Source: an uncultured Clostridia bacterium
GTDB taxonomy: Bacteria; Bacillota; Clostridia; Christensenellales; Borkfalkiaceae
Length of the DNA: 64,000 nt
Assembly: GCA_947630325.1 (NCBI GenBank)
Contig: CANRHB010000006.1
Coordinates: forward strand, 41,539-105,538
Direction: 5' to 3'
Below are positions 1 through 9,130 of the stretch, in pieces. A model generated the notes under the pieces. That model was given only the letters and a program-made list of their open reading frames with translations, was not told where the DNA came from and ran no database searches. Position 1 is the stretch's first letter. Each line of letters begins with the position of its first letter. Position numbers and translations under genes: made by a program.

Positions 1-208
1 GGTCCGCCCGCTTCCTTTCGAAGAAGGGCTCCTCGCTTGAAAAGCGCGCCTCCGAGGGGACGGAGAAGAGTTCGCCATAGTAGGCAAGCCGCTCCCCGTC
101 CCGCTCACAGAGGGAGACGATGGAAAAGTTTTCCTTCTCCGCAAGAAGTTTTGCATACGTTTCGGCGCCGCGGTTGCCGCAACCGAGAATTGCCGCCGTA
201 AAATTCAT
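1..208 (-). CDS. Gfo/Idh/MocA-family oxidoreductase, N-terminal fragment
   Basis: Only the first 69 residues lie in the window; the gene runs off the left edge. The start ATG (206-208) follows the nanE stop codon after one base, so it is the next gene of the same operon. The protein opens with MNFTAAILGCGNRG, a Rossmann nucleotide-binding loop of the GxGxRG type, followed by AETYAKLLAEKENFSIVSLCE, the helix and second strand usual for Gfo/Idh/MocA NAD(P)-dependent sugar dehydrogenases. Members of this family oxidise, reduce or hydrolyse sugars and inositols in the cytoplasm. The position after NanE suggests action on an intermediate released by this locus. The substrate cannot be read from the fragment. 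The family assignment rests on the Rossmann motif and context. Confidence 0.72.
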   Translation of the reverse strand, partial: MNFTAAILGCGNRGAETYAKLLAEKENFSIVSLCERDGERLAYYGELFSVPSEARFSSEEPFFERKRAD

Positions 209-209
209 A

Positions 210-911
210 TCATTGCCTCATGAAATTGGGATGATTTTCGAGTACGTTGACAAAGACGCGGGTGATGACCTGCGGGCGGGTGATCGCCGCCCCGATGATG
301 ACGTGGTCGACGCCCGCGTCGAGCACGCTCCTCAGCGCCGCGAAGGAGTTGATGCCCCCCTCCGCAACCACGGTGGCGTGCTTTACGTCGTCGAGAAGTT
401 CGGCGCAGAATTCGGGGTCGGGAATGAGGAATCCCGCCGTGCTCTCGGTGTAACTGCGGAGGGTGGTGGACACATAGTCGAACCCCATTTTGTCCGCCGC
501 GATCGCGTCCTCATAGGTGGCGCAATCGGCCATGACCGCCTTGTCCGAATGGTCGCGGATGTAGCGGTAGAGCGTTTCGAGCGAAACGCCTTCGGGACGG
601 GGACGAAGAGTCGCGTCGAGCGCGATGACGTCGCACGCCGAGCGGATGAGCGCCTTTACCTCCTTGAGCGTGGGGGTGATGTAGACGGGGGAATCGGCAT
701 ACTGCTTTTTGATGAGCCCGATGATGGGAAGGGTGCCTTGCGTGATGCGGCGGATGGCGTTGATGTCCCGCACCGTGTTGGCGCGGATGCCGACCGCGCC
801 CCCCTGCTTGGCGGCAAGCGCCATTTTGGGAATGGTGTTACCGCCGTACAAAGGCTCGTCTTTGAGCGCCTGGCAGGAAACCACCAAGCCTTTCGGAATG
901 ACCTTGTTCAT
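210..911 (-). CDS. nanE: N-acylglucosamine-6-phosphate (ManNAc-6-P) 2-epimerase NanE
   Basis: The cytoplasmic TIM-barrel enzyme of 233 residues interconverts N-acetylmannosamine 6-phosphate and N-acetylglucosamine 6-phosphate. Family marks are GLVVSCQALKDEPLYG at the N-terminus, VGIRANTVRDI, ALDATLRPRPEG, ADCATYEDAIAADKMGFDYVSTTLRSYT and the phosphate-binding VVAEGGI near the C-terminus; the length is typical. The start at 911 is chosen because an AAAGGAA ribosome site precedes it; the reading frame stays open upstream but without family similarity. It lies 82 bases after the GH26-like lipoprotein gene. With the ROK kinase of the same locus it could funnel ManNAc into GlcNAc-6-P. No sialic-acid lyase or sialidase is visible here, so sialate as substrate is not supported by this window. 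Confidence 0.93.
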   Translation of the reverse strand: MNKVIPKGLVVSCQALKDEPLYGGNTIPKMALAAKQGGAVGIRANTVRDINAIRRITQGTLPIIGLIKKQYADSPVYITPTLKEVKALIRSACDVIALDATLRPRPEGVSLETLYRYIRDHSDKAVMADCATYEDAIAADKMGFDYVSTTLRSYTESTAGFLIPDPEFCAELLDDVKHATVVAEGGINSFAALRSVLDAGVDHVIIGAAITRPQVITRVFVNVLENHPNFMRQ

Positions 912-934
912 AATTAAATTCCTTTTTGGTATAC

Positions 935-987
935 TTGTGCCGCGAACGCAAGGAACGGGCCGAAAAAGTTGTGCCGCGAACGCAAGG
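935..987. repeat. Two direct 19-bp repeats between the GH26-like gene and nanE
   Basis: The same 19 bases, starting TTGTGCCGCGAACG, occur at 935-953 and 969-987, a 34-base period, in the 82-base gap upstream of nanE. Nothing coding is seen in the gap. The pair could be a small duplication, a processing signal or a regulator site; the sequence does not decide. Confidence 0.6.
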
Positions 988-993
988 GAAGGA

Positions 994-3261
994 CTATTTG
1001 AGTTTTGCCGCGTCGGCAAAGCCCTTTTGGAACGCCTTCCATGTGGGCTCGAGGTCGGTGTAGATCTCGCTCTTATAACTGCCCGAACCGCCGGGGATGT
1101 CCGCAAATTTATAGCGGTTGGTGATCAGGGAGCCCGAATAGTCGTTGCAGTTGAACCAGATGAGCCCCTTGATCTGCTGCGCGTAGGGCGCGGGGGTTTC
1201 GGAGTTGAGTTCGTCGAACATCTCCTTGACCCACTTCTCTTGCAAGTCGCGGTTTCTGCCGAGTTCGCCCGACGCGTTTCCGCCGGAGCCGCAGGCGAAT
1301 TCGCCGATGATCATCCCCCACTTCTCGAAGTAGTTCTTGTTCTTCTCGTAAAGACTGCCATAGCGGTCCTTGAAAGATTTGAAGAGGTTGCGGTCGTTGT
1401 TCGCCTCATAGTTGGTGCCGCCGAGGAGTTGGACGTAATCAAATCCGGGGAAGTAGCACAGGTCCTCCCCCCAACCCGAATAGGGACAGCTGTCCGCGAT
1501 GGGGTTCCACACCCAGATGACGTTGTCGACGCCGTTTTCGATGAACACATTGTAGAGGCGTTTCCACGTTGCGGTGAAGATGTCGGGGTCGAGCAGGTTC
1601 ATAATGCCCGAATAACTCGTCCAGTCGGTGTTCATCTCGTTGTTGAGACGGAACATGACGGGTTTTCCGTATTCCTTGATGTCCTTGGCAAGGCGGGCAA
1701 AATAGGTATCGTACTTGCCGCGCATGATGTCGAACAAGGGGGTGATCTCCTGATCGACGAGGTTGTTGTTGGTGGTGAATTGGAAGGTGAATTCGAGCAC
1801 TGGCTTTGTTCCGTCGCCGTTGCCGCCCGCAAGTTCTTTCGCCATGGCGAGGGGGAAGTGGTGGCGGTTATCGTCGTACCCTTCCGCATAGTGAAGGCTC
1901 TTGGGATCCTCCTTGATCGCACCGCTGCCGAGGTGGGTGTAGGTCATGTACACGTCGTATTTCTTGCCGCCCCAAGCCGTCTCTTCGATGAAGTGTTGGA
2001 TGTCGCGGCTCCACTTCAAATATTGATTGTAACTGCCTCCGTTGGGTTTGAGGCTACCCAAAGAAAGTATCGGCTCATCCGGCTTTTCCTTATTATAGGT
2101 ATACCGATCATCCTCGCCCGGCATGGAGTAGGAGAATACCCCCCAACTCTTTGTCTTTTGGGTCATGAACTGCTCGAAGAACGCCTTTGTTTCGGCATTC
2201 CAATGGGGATCGGGTACGGGATCCTTGTTCTCGAAATAGTTGCGGGTCTTGCCCTTGGGCGTGAGCACCCGCCAACTCTTGAGAATGGAATCGCGCACTT
2301 CGGCTCTGTTCTCCTTCGCCTTCAAAACGAAAAATCCCGCGCGTCTGCTCTCGTCTTTTTCACGGATGATGCCGATGTGGTAGTAGGGATATTCCACGTC
2401 CCCTGCGTCCTCGATCTTGATGTCGAAACGGTAGACGTCGTACCCCTTGCGGAACTCGAGGTCGCCGTGCTTGACGGTGGGATAGGCGCGCGTGCCGTCC
2501 GATTTGCCGTTTGCGCCGACGGGAGTGATGTCAAACCCGAGGCTGTCCTTATTAAGGAGGGTGAGATTCTGGTTCTCGTAATATTTCATGTTCACGAGGT
2601 GGCGGATCGCCCACTCGTTGACAAAGACGTACCACGGGTCGAGTTCCTGTGTGTAGGGGTTGCGGTCCTCCGCACTGAACGTGAGGACTGAATCGTCGAA
2701 CATGTATTGGGTACGGTACTGCGCGATGGTGTAGTCGGCGTCGATCTCCGTTGCGGGGATCGTGAACGCCATGCCCGCCGAAACGTTGATCATCATCGCA
2801 CTCTTATCGTTGTAGAGTTCCACTTTGACGTCCTGCCGGGAGGAGACGCTGCTCAGCTTGTCGTAATACTTGCCGTTGACGAAAAATCTGCCGCCCTTAA
2901 TGTCCGACGTAGAATTGAAACCGCCATCCGCGTCGACAAACGTCGTCTTTTTATAGAGGTCCTCAAAGACGTATTTGAAGGACGCGCTGTCCGTTTGCAG
3001 GTCCTCCCTTTCGACGACCTTCCCCTCCTCGGGTTGTTTTTCCACGGTCGCGCCGCATTCGTCGCACTTGCCGTCGTTGTTTGCATCCGTGTGCTCGGTG
3101 TGCTCGGGTTCGTTCCCGCTCTGCACGGGCTGCTTGCACACATCGCACACGCCGTCGTTATCGGCATCCGTATGCTCGGTATGCTTCTGCTCCCCGCATC
3201 CCGTGACGCAACATGCACCGAACATGCAGACGCCCAAAATTGCCGCTAAAATCTTTTTCAT
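994..3261 (-). CDS. Secreted lipoprotein with GH26-like (clan GH-A) glycosidase domain
   Basis: The protein has 755 residues. A lipoprotein signal ends in VTGC with the lipidated Cys22. Two copies of a Cys/Asp-rich motif follow (about 27-42 and 54-69; pattern HTEHTDADNDGVCDVC). A beta-rich region occupies about 95-330, and the C-terminal half is a TIM-barrel glycosidase. FRLNNEMNTDW (acid/base candidate Glu542), VWVWNP, YFPGFDYVQLLGG and IIGEF (nucleophile candidate Glu654) match the layout of GH26 beta-mannanases and related clan GH-A enzymes. The family would cut beta-mannan-like or other beta-linked chains outside the cell. It lies in the operon behind the glycerophosphodiesterase gene (24-base gap). 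Exact specificity is uncertain, and other clan GH-A families remain possible. Confidence 0.75.
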   Translation of the reverse strand: MKKILAAILGVCMFGACCVTGCGEQKHTEHTDADNDGVCDVCKQPVQSGNEPEHTEHTDANNDGKCDECGATVEKQPEEGKVVEREDLQTDSASFKYVFEDLYKKTTFVDADGGFNSTSDIKGGRFFVNGKYYDKLSSVSSRQDVKVELYNDKSAMMINVSAGMAFTIPATEIDADYTIAQYRTQYMFDDSVLTFSAEDRNPYTQELDPWYVFVNEWAIRHLVNMKYYENQNLTLLNKDSLGFDITPVGANGKSDGTRAYPTVKHGDLEFRKGYDVYRFDIKIEDAGDVEYPYYHIGIIREKDESRRAGFFVLKAKENRAEVRDSILKSWRVLTPKGKTRNYFENKDPVPDPHWNAETKAFFEQFMTQKTKSWGVFSYSMPGEDDRYTYNKEKPDEPILSLGSLKPNGGSYNQYLKWSRDIQHFIEETAWGGKKYDVYMTYTHLGSGAIKEDPKSLHYAEGYDDNRHHFPLAMAKELAGGNGDGTKPVLEFTFQFTTNNNLVDQEITPLFDIMRGKYDTYFARLAKDIKEYGKPVMFRLNNEMNTDWTSYSGIMNLLDPDIFTATWKRLYNVFIENGVDNVIWVWNPIADSCPYSGWGEDLCYFPGFDYVQLLGGTNYEANNDRNLFKSFKDRYGSLYEKNKNYFEKWGMIIGEFACGSGGNASGELGRNRDLQEKWVKEMFDELNSETPAPYAQQIKGLIWFNCNDYSGSLITNRYKFADIPGGSGSYKSEIYTDLEPTWKAFQKGFADAAKLK

Positions 3262-3285
3262 AATATACTCCTTATCATTTTTTCG

Positions 3286-5034
3286 TTAAGAAATGGCGAC
3301 GGTTTTCAGCTGTGAATAGAGCCCGTATGAGGGCGCCGCCTGATCTCCCGTCTGTTGTACGTAATAGAAGAGCACTTGCGCGGTGTTGCCCGAGCGGGAA
3401 ACTTCGATCACGTCGCACTCGTATTCGAACACCCAGCCGCTATAGGAGCGGCAGGGTACCTTCGCTTTCTTTGCCGAAAGCTGGGCCTCGGTGAGGGTAA
3501 GTTCCCCTACCGCCACCTCCTTGACGAGCATTGCGCAGTCCTCCGCCTTGTTGGTGGTAGCGATGTTCGCCTTGTAATTGAAGTGGGAAAGGTCCTCGAA
3601 CGTCCACGTGTTCTGCACATAGCCGCGGGCAAGATAGTTTTGCGCCGTGGAATTGGTGGAGCCCGCCATTGTCTCGTCCAGCCCGATGTTGCGCTTGCGC
3701 AAAAATTCGATCTTGCCGCCGATGTTCGTCATGTTCTTGTGTTCGCCGTCCCACGGTTTTTGCCCGTTTTGCGTTTCGACGGTGGAAGCCCCCGCGCCGA
3801 GATAGCAACAGGGAATTTCGGGGAGAGTCTCCTTCATCGCCTCGGCGTAAGGGGCGAAGAAGGTGATCGTGATCCAATGCCCCTTCATCCCCGGATATTT
3901 TTCCATGACCGCTTTGAGTTTTTCGATGGGCTTTAAGTCGAGCGCCTTTTGGGAGGCACTGTCGAGTTTGAGTTCGACGATGAGAATGACGTCCGTCTTT
4001 TCAAGCGCCATGCACATCTCTTCGATGTCCGCAAAACTCTCCTCATAGCGGACGCTGTAATTGTTGAGTTTGACCTTGCGGAGTTCCCGGAAGGTCACGT
4101 CGACGATAGACTTGTTCGGAATGCCCGAGACGCGGGAGATGTCGTTGTCGTGACAGCTAACGATGTGACCGTCCGAGGTGATCTGGATGTCGATCTCCAC
4201 ATGGGTGGCCCCCTCGTTATAGGACGCCATGATGCCCGTTAAGGACTGTTCGTTTGCATATTTTGTGATCCCGCGGTGCGCCGCGATGTACTGCGCCCGC
4301 GCGAAACCCTTTTCTTTGAAATAGCCGAGCGACGCGGAGAGCGTTTCGCCCTCCTTTGCGACGATGCCCTGGCACCCCGCCGCGATCGCCTGTACGCCCT
4401 CTTCTTTGCTCTCGACCTCCGCCCAGCAGACTTTGCTCATCGCCGAGACGTACTCTGCAGCGACGGGGAAATTCTCCTGCACGTCGTAAAGAAGAATGTT
4501 GCACCCCGCCTTGTTTGCGGCGGCGATGTGCTCCCATTCGTCATAGCGGCCCTCCGTAAGGCGGACGTCCGTAAGGTCGTACACCGTATTGACGAGATAC
4601 CCCCGTTCGTCGGCATACACCTTTTCGAGCACGGAGATTTCGTCCGAGATCGCCATGATGTCCGAGACGGTGTAGGTCGTTTTCAGCCATTCGAGGAAGG
4701 CGTCGACCGTCTCCCCGTCCAAACGGACGACGGGAATGGTCTTGCCCTTGAGTTTGAGGTCGAAGAGGTCCTTTAAGGGCCTCTTCCTGCCGAGGTCGAC
4801 TTTCATCTCCCCGTCGGGAGTGACGACGGCGGAGGCATACCCCTTGCCCGTAAGCTGGGCCTCCTCCGTGGGCTCGAGGACGAGGGTGGGCTCGAGCATG
4901 AGCCCGCTTCCCTGCGAAGAGACGTTGATATATTCGGAATAGGTAGCGGGCGCGGCGGCGGCGGAAAGGGTCACTCCCGCCGTAAGGCACACCGCAAGGG
5001 AAAGAGCCGCGATCATCGGAAATAATTTTTTCAT
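3286..5034 (-). CDS. Secreted glycerophosphodiester phosphodiesterase family protein
   Basis: The protein has 582 residues with a Sec signal peptide (MKKLFPMIAALSLAVCLTAG, cleavage near the AAAA stretch). The start at 5034 follows AAGGAGGAG, which overlaps the preceding gene's stop; the frame is open further upstream without a ribosome site. The C-terminal half is a GDPD barrel: AAHRG (catalytic His253), THVEIDIQ (metal ligands Glu280 and Asp282), SCHDNDISR (His295) and VELK further on. The family hydrolyses glycerophosphodiesters to glycerol 3-phosphate and an alcohol, and some members attack teichoic acid. Residues about 90-230 look like a degenerate barrel-like region found in long clostridial GDPD proteins. 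Within this locus it supports a phosphodiester-containing substrate. Confidence 0.88.
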   Translation of the reverse strand: MKKLFPMIAALSLAVCLTAGVTLSAAAAPATYSEYINVSSQGSGLMLEPTLVLEPTEEAQLTGKGYASAVVTPDGEMKVDLGRKRPLKDLFDLKLKGKTIPVVRLDGETVDAFLEWLKTTYTVSDIMAISDEISVLEKVYADERGYLVNTVYDLTDVRLTEGRYDEWEHIAAANKAGCNILLYDVQENFPVAAEYVSAMSKVCWAEVESKEEGVQAIAAGCQGIVAKEGETLSASLGYFKEKGFARAQYIAAHRGITKYANEQSLTGIMASYNEGATHVEIDIQITSDGHIVSCHDNDISRVSGIPNKSIVDVTFRELRKVKLNNYSVRYEESFADIEEMCMALEKTDVILIVELKLDSASQKALDLKPIEKLKAVMEKYPGMKGHWITITFFAPYAEAMKETLPEIPCCYLGAGASTVETQNGQKPWDGEHKNMTNIGGKIEFLRKRNIGLDETMAGSTNSTAQNYLARGYVQNTWTFEDLSHFNYKANIATTNKAEDCAMLVKEVAVGELTLTEAQLSAKKAKVPCRSYSGWVFEYECDVIEVSRSGNTAQVLFYYVQQTGDQAAPSYGLYSQLKTVAIS

Positions 5035-5044
5035 ATTCTCCTCC

Positions 5045-5659
5045 TTATGACGCCGTCTTGCCCACGAACAGGGTGAAACTTGCGCGGTATCCGTCGCACT
5101 CGACGGTGATCGTGCATTCACCGCGGGCCACTGCCGTGACGACGCAGATCGTCCCTTGATATTCTACCTTGCCGATGCTCTCATCCGAAGAGGTCCACTT
5201 GGCTTCCCCTTTGAGGGGGACCTCCGAGAGCGCCTTGACCGTGGCTTTGCCGTTTTTGACGAGCACGAGCCGCCCGTTTTTGAGGCTCCCCGTGGCGCCG
5301 TCGGGCAAAAAGACGGAGAGCGGGGACTCCTTGACCGAGACCGTGCAGGAGGCGGTAAGCTCTCCGCAGGAGGCGGTGACGGTAGCCGTGCCCTCTTTGA
5401 GCCCCTTGACGGTCGCCTTTGCGCCGTCTGCCGTGACCGAGACGACCGACTCATCCGAAGCGGACCACGCAATCGTTTTTCCCCCTTCGAAGGAGACGGT
5501 AAGCCGCCCCTCTTCGCCGATCTGCAGGGTGAGCGACGTTTGGTCGAGCGTCAGCCCCGGATCGGGCGGGTCAATGGGCGTCTTTTCTTCGCCGCAGGCG
5601 CAGAGCATACAGCAGAGCGCCGTGAGAATGCAAAACAGCAATAAGATTTTCTTTTTCAT
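5045..5659 (-). CDS. Lipoprotein with two bacterial Ig-like (BIG_2) domains
   Basis: The protein has 204 residues. The signal peptide is rich in Cys, with a lipobox near LCAC (Cys22), and is followed by a short Pro/Asp linker and two Ig-like repeats. The first (about 36-108) carries LTLQIGEEGRLTV, AWSASDESVVSV and GLKEGTATVTA. The second (about 115-200) carries KWTSSDESIGKV and ARGECTITV. BIG_2 domains are non-catalytic beta sandwiches that mediate binding or act as spacers on secreted proteins. The start overlaps the GH31 stop in an ATGA, indicating translational coupling. It probably helps attach the substrate or the neighbouring enzymes at the cell surface. No catalytic residues are seen. 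Confidence 0.8.
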   Translation of the reverse strand: MKKKILLLFCILTALCCMLCACGEEKTPIDPPDPGLTLDQTSLTLQIGEEGRLTVSFEGGKTIAWSASDESVVSVTADGAKATVKGLKEGTATVTASCGELTASCTVSVKESPLSVFLPDGATGSLKNGRLVLVKNGKATVKALSEVPLKGEAKWTSSDESIGKVEYQGTICVVTAVARGECTITVECDGYRASFTLFVGKTAS

Positions 5660-7617
5660 GATTCCCTCGCATTTGTTCGCATGACATGAACGGGAATGCC
5701 CCGATCGTTTCGCATGATCTCGAATGTCTGTCCGTCCCAGCGGACCGCGATGTGATTTCCGAGATCGTCCTCAAATTCCGCCCTGCCCTCGCCGCTCACC
5801 AAAAAGGTGAACTCTTCATAGCCGTCGAGACGGTTGCCGACGTCCGAACAGAGCGCGCCGCCCTTTAAATTGAGCGGGATCGCTCTCCCCTCCCGCAAAA
5901 AGACGGGACAATGCTCCTTGCAGAGCGCGATTTGATGGATTCGGCCGCCCGTGTAGCGTTCCCCCGTGAAGAGGTCGTACCACACCCCCGCGGGAAGATA
6001 GACGGCGCGGTGTTCGGCATAGTCCTCCAAAACGGGAGCGACGAGAAGGGCGCTCCCAAGCATGAACTCGTCCTCGACGCCGAAGCATTTTTCGTCCTCG
6101 GGGAATTCGAGCATGAGGTGCCGCATGGGCGGAATGCCCGTTTCGTGCGCCTCCTTCAGGAGGGCGTATTGATAGGGCAACAGATTATAGTGTAAAAAGA
6201 ATTGTTTGCGGAAAAGTTCCAACAGTTCCCCGTTCTTGTGGAAGGCGGCGATGTTCCACGGACTGCGGTCGTTGATCTGCCATGCGCCCGTGAAATCGCA
6301 CCTGCCGTTGGAGACGGGGTCGCTGTGCCACTGCATGACGGGGACGAACGCCGCCGCCTGCAGGGCGCGGAGGTAGAGTTCGGCCGTGGGAAGATAGCCC
6401 GAGAACCCCGCGATGTCGAACCCCCAGCAGGAAAAGCCCGAGAGCCCCGCCGAGAGCCCCGCTTTGAGCACGGAGCGGAATTCCTCCCACGTCGACTCCT
6501 GGTCGCCCGCCCAAAGGACGGTGAACGCGGGGCTCCTCTGCCCGCCCGCGCGGGAGAAAACGATCCCCTCTTCGCCGACGAACTCTTGAAAGGCGGAGGT
6601 GTAGTCCTCGCAGTAGCGGTTCTGCCCCTCCCTGCCCGTGGAGCCGTCGCGGAATCTGACAGTGTGCTCGTGAATGAATTCGCCGCCGTCCGTCTTGAAC
6701 CCGTCTATGCCGAGCCCCTTGAGATAGCCGAAACGGTTGAAATAGTGCGCCCTGCCGACGGGGTCGGTGAAATCGGGCACCATGCTCCCGATGCACCACG
6801 TGTGCGGGATCTCATAGGGCGTTCCGTCCGCGTTGAGGACGCATTCGCCGTGCGCTTTGACGTATTCGTTGTCCGAAAGGCACTGCGGGACGTTCCACCC
6901 CGTTTCGATGTTCACCCCCTGCGCATAGATAGGGACGATCCACAAAAGCAGGTGCAGTCCGTCTGCGTGCAAGTCTCCGATGAGCCGTTTGGGGTCCTGC
7001 CACGGGGCGGAGAAGGTCATCTCCTCCAAAGCGGCGCATTCGTCCCCCTCTTTATGAGGGACAGAACTGCCGTAAAAGAGATAGTGGGTCGTAAGATCGC
7101 TCCACGGCTCTACCACCATGACGTTGTGCGGGAAGTTGTATTCCTTCGTAAGCCGCCTCTGTTCTTCGAGTTCCTCCTGCGTGTGCCAGCGGTTGGCGCT
7201 CATCCACGCGCCGAGCGTCCACTTGGGAAAGAGGCGGGGCATTCCCGCAAGGGTGCGGAACTGCGTTAAAATTTGCTTGGGCGTGCCCTCGAAGAGGTAC
7301 ACCTCCGCCCGTTCGCCGCGGCTCCCCTCTTGAAAGGAGAGGGTGATCTCCCCCTCCTTGCTCAAATCGAAGTCCACCTCGACATAGGTATCCGCGTACA
7401 ACCCGAAGCCGTCGGGCGTAAGCAGGAAGGGCATGGAGCAGTAGGTGTATTCCCCTTGGCGGAAACACTTTTCGCGCACGCAGGCGCGGACGTATTTCCC
7501 CTTTTGGTCTACCGCGTCGAACTTCTCGCCGAAGCCGTATGCGGCGCGGTAGGGGCGGCGGAGGGTAAGGGTGTATATCTCCCCTCTCTTTTGAAGTTGT
7601 TGGGTAAGTTTTTGCAT
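5656..7617 (-). CDS. Glycoside hydrolase family 31 protein (first copy)
   Basis: This enzyme of 653 residues has no signal peptide, so it is probably cytoplasmic. The GH31 barrel holds the nucleophile Asp310 in GIDGFKTDGGEF and the likely acid/base Asp372 in WAGDQESTWEEF. The W-to-KTD type nucleophile motif is closer to alpha-xylosidase-like and atypical GH31 subfamilies than to the WNDMNEP glucosidases. A C-terminal beta-sandwich ends in RWDGQTFEIMRN. GH31 members remove alpha-linked glucose, xylose, galactose or HexNAc. The gene starts one base after the DUF4127 stop and overlaps the next gene by ATGA, so it is tightly co-translated. The locus has a second GH31 of the other motif type, which suggests two different alpha-linkages are handled. 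Confidence 0.9.
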   Translation of the reverse strand: MQKLTQQLQKRGEIYTLTLRRPYRAAYGFGEKFDAVDQKGKYVRACVREKCFRQGEYTYCSMPFLLTPDGFGLYADTYVEVDFDLSKEGEITLSFQEGSRGERAEVYLFEGTPKQILTQFRTLAGMPRLFPKWTLGAWMSANRWHTQEELEEQRRLTKEYNFPHNVMVVEPWSDLTTHYLFYGSSVPHKEGDECAALEEMTFSAPWQDPKRLIGDLHADGLHLLLWIVPIYAQGVNIETGWNVPQCLSDNEYVKAHGECVLNADGTPYEIPHTWCIGSMVPDFTDPVGRAHYFNRFGYLKGLGIDGFKTDGGEFIHEHTVRFRDGSTGREGQNRYCEDYTSAFQEFVGEEGIVFSRAGGQRSPAFTVLWAGDQESTWEEFRSVLKAGLSAGLSGFSCWGFDIAGFSGYLPTAELYLRALQAAAFVPVMQWHSDPVSNGRCDFTGAWQINDRSPWNIAAFHKNGELLELFRKQFFLHYNLLPYQYALLKEAHETGIPPMRHLMLEFPEDEKCFGVEDEFMLGSALLVAPVLEDYAEHRAVYLPAGVWYDLFTGERYTGGRIHQIALCKEHCPVFLREGRAIPLNLKGGALCSDVGNRLDGYEEFTFLVSGEGRAEFEDDLGNHIAVRWDGQTFEIMRNDRGIPVHVMRTNARES

Positions 7618-7618
7618 A

Positions 7619-9127
7619 TCAGTCTTTTGTTTTGAGCGCGATCTCCATTTCGAAGGTGCGGTTCCACGGAGAACTCATTTCGACGTCCTCCACCTTTTCG
7701 GCGACCTTCGGGAAGTTCTCCTTCATGTAGCGGAGAAGTTCCTCCCTCGCCGCCGCCACGCACTTGCCGCGTTCGCCGTCGAGCACGAATACCGTGCATC
7801 CGTTTGCGGGAACGGGGTTGACGTCCGTCCACGTGCGGGTGTGGGAACAGTAGCCGACGTCGTCGAAATAGCGGTGCAACAGAAAGTCGCGGTTGCCCCG
7901 ATCGTCCCTGCCGTTCCAATAGAGACAGCTTTCGCAGATGACCGTGCCGAGGGTGTTGCTCGAAGTGTTCCAGCCCGCATAGGCGTGGATCTTGAACAAC
8001 AGATCTTCATCGTAAAGCAACTTGAAGAGTTCGAGGTCGTTCTGCGTGGGGTGCGCGACGTCCGCCACCGCCACGAGTTTGCCCAAAGAGAGGGCATACT
8101 TGATCTGGTCGATGTACTCGGGCAGACTGCGCTCGATCTGGTAGGCGGCATTCATCTCCTCCTCGCTTTTGAGGTAGAGCATCTCCGAGCCGATGTTGAC
8201 GGCAAGCATGACGTCGCACTCGGGCAAGCTGTACACCCTCCTGCATCCCGCCGCCAAGATCTGGTTTTTGACGGTGGCGTCGATGGAGCGGTCCTCGAAA
8301 CAGGGAGTGACAAAAGGGCCCTTCGCCGAGGCGTAATAGAGGTAAATTTTGGGGATGACCCCGTTGAGTTCGTTGACGGCGCGGCAGAGCATGGTCATGC
8401 CCGTGTCGTCCGCGGCGGGATAGACGGGAACTTTGAGAAGGAGCCCCATCTCCCTGATGCGCGTCTTTATTCGCTGTTGGTCCATTGCGGTGAAACCGTA
8501 TGGCGCGCTGTCGTCCTGCGGGACGATGAATGCGTCGATCGTCCCCTCCTTCACGAGATCGAGGGTGCGGAAGAGCACTTCGAGGTTGAGCGCTCTCCGC
8601 GCCGTGTAATCTTGGAGGGCTTCCGCGGGTATCTTCGCCTTCACGCGGGAAAAGTCCTTTTCTTCCTCCTCGCTCAAGATCCCCAGCCGCTGTTTGTGGG
8701 TGTATTTGCCGAAGAGGTGGATCTCGGCGCCGCACGCCGCGTAATAGTCGGGCTCCTCGTCCGAAAGAGAATAAAAGGGACAGCGCATGATCGTCTCGAA
8801 GGCATAGATCTTACAGGACGGGTTTTGCGCTTTGAGCGTTTTGACAAGGTCCGCGCGGGCGGAGAGTTCCTCCTTCGTCTCATGATGGAGACGGGAGGGA
8901 ATGAGCCCGCCGTAAATGAGGGTATCGAGAGAGAGAATGCAGGCGTCCGCCCTCTTCCCCTCTTCGAGCACCCACTCCGCAAGTTTGTCGCGGTCGGCGG
9001 GGCGTTTCTTCAGCCCCATGTACTCCTTCGGCGGCTCGATGAGTTCAAAGTCCGCCTTGGGCATGATGGCGGGAAAGGTGTAGTTGCAGGGCCGCTCGTC
9101 GAGCGGCAGAAGCAAAATTCGGTGCAT
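7619..9127 (-). CDS. DUF4127 family protein (first copy)
   Basis: This cytosolic-looking protein has 502 residues and no signal peptide. It matches the DUF4127 family, whose function is not established as far as I know. Motifs shared with the second copy at 25674-27170 include LPLDERPCNY at the N-terminus, ACILSLDTLIYGG, IPSRLH, MRCP followed by YSLSDEEPDYY, IVPQDD, the ADDTG motif and GWNTSSNTLGT near residue 385. Several are acidic and could bind a metal or sugar. It sits four bases after the ABC permease and one base before GH31, in the middle of a carbohydrate operon. I infer a role in processing an imported sugar; the reaction is unknown. Confidence 0.85.
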   Translation of the reverse strand: MHRILLLPLDERPCNYTFPAIMPKADFELIEPPKEYMGLKKRPADRDKLAEWVLEEGKRADACILSLDTLIYGGLIPSRLHHETKEELSARADLVKTLKAQNPSCKIYAFETIMRCPFYSLSDEEPDYYAACGAEIHLFGKYTHKQRLGILSEEEEKDFSRVKAKIPAEALQDYTARRALNLEVLFRTLDLVKEGTIDAFIVPQDDSAPYGFTAMDQQRIKTRIREMGLLLKVPVYPAADDTGMTMLCRAVNELNGVIPKIYLYYASAKGPFVTPCFEDRSIDATVKNQILAAGCRRVYSLPECDVMLAVNIGSEMLYLKSEEEMNAAYQIERSLPEYIDQIKYALSLGKLVAVADVAHPTQNDLELFKLLYDEDLLFKIHAYAGWNTSSNTLGTVICESCLYWNGRDDRGNRDFLLHRYFDDVGYCSHTRTWTDVNPVPANGCTVFVLDGERGKCVAAAREELLRYMKENFPKVAEKVEDVEMSSPWNRTFEMEIALKTKD

Positions 9128-9130
9128 AAA

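Noticed and set aside
210-911. Complete sialic-acid catabolism locus based on nanE
   Set aside because: No N-acetylneuraminate lyase, sialidase or sialate transporter is visible in the window; NanE alone also serves ManNAc from other sources.
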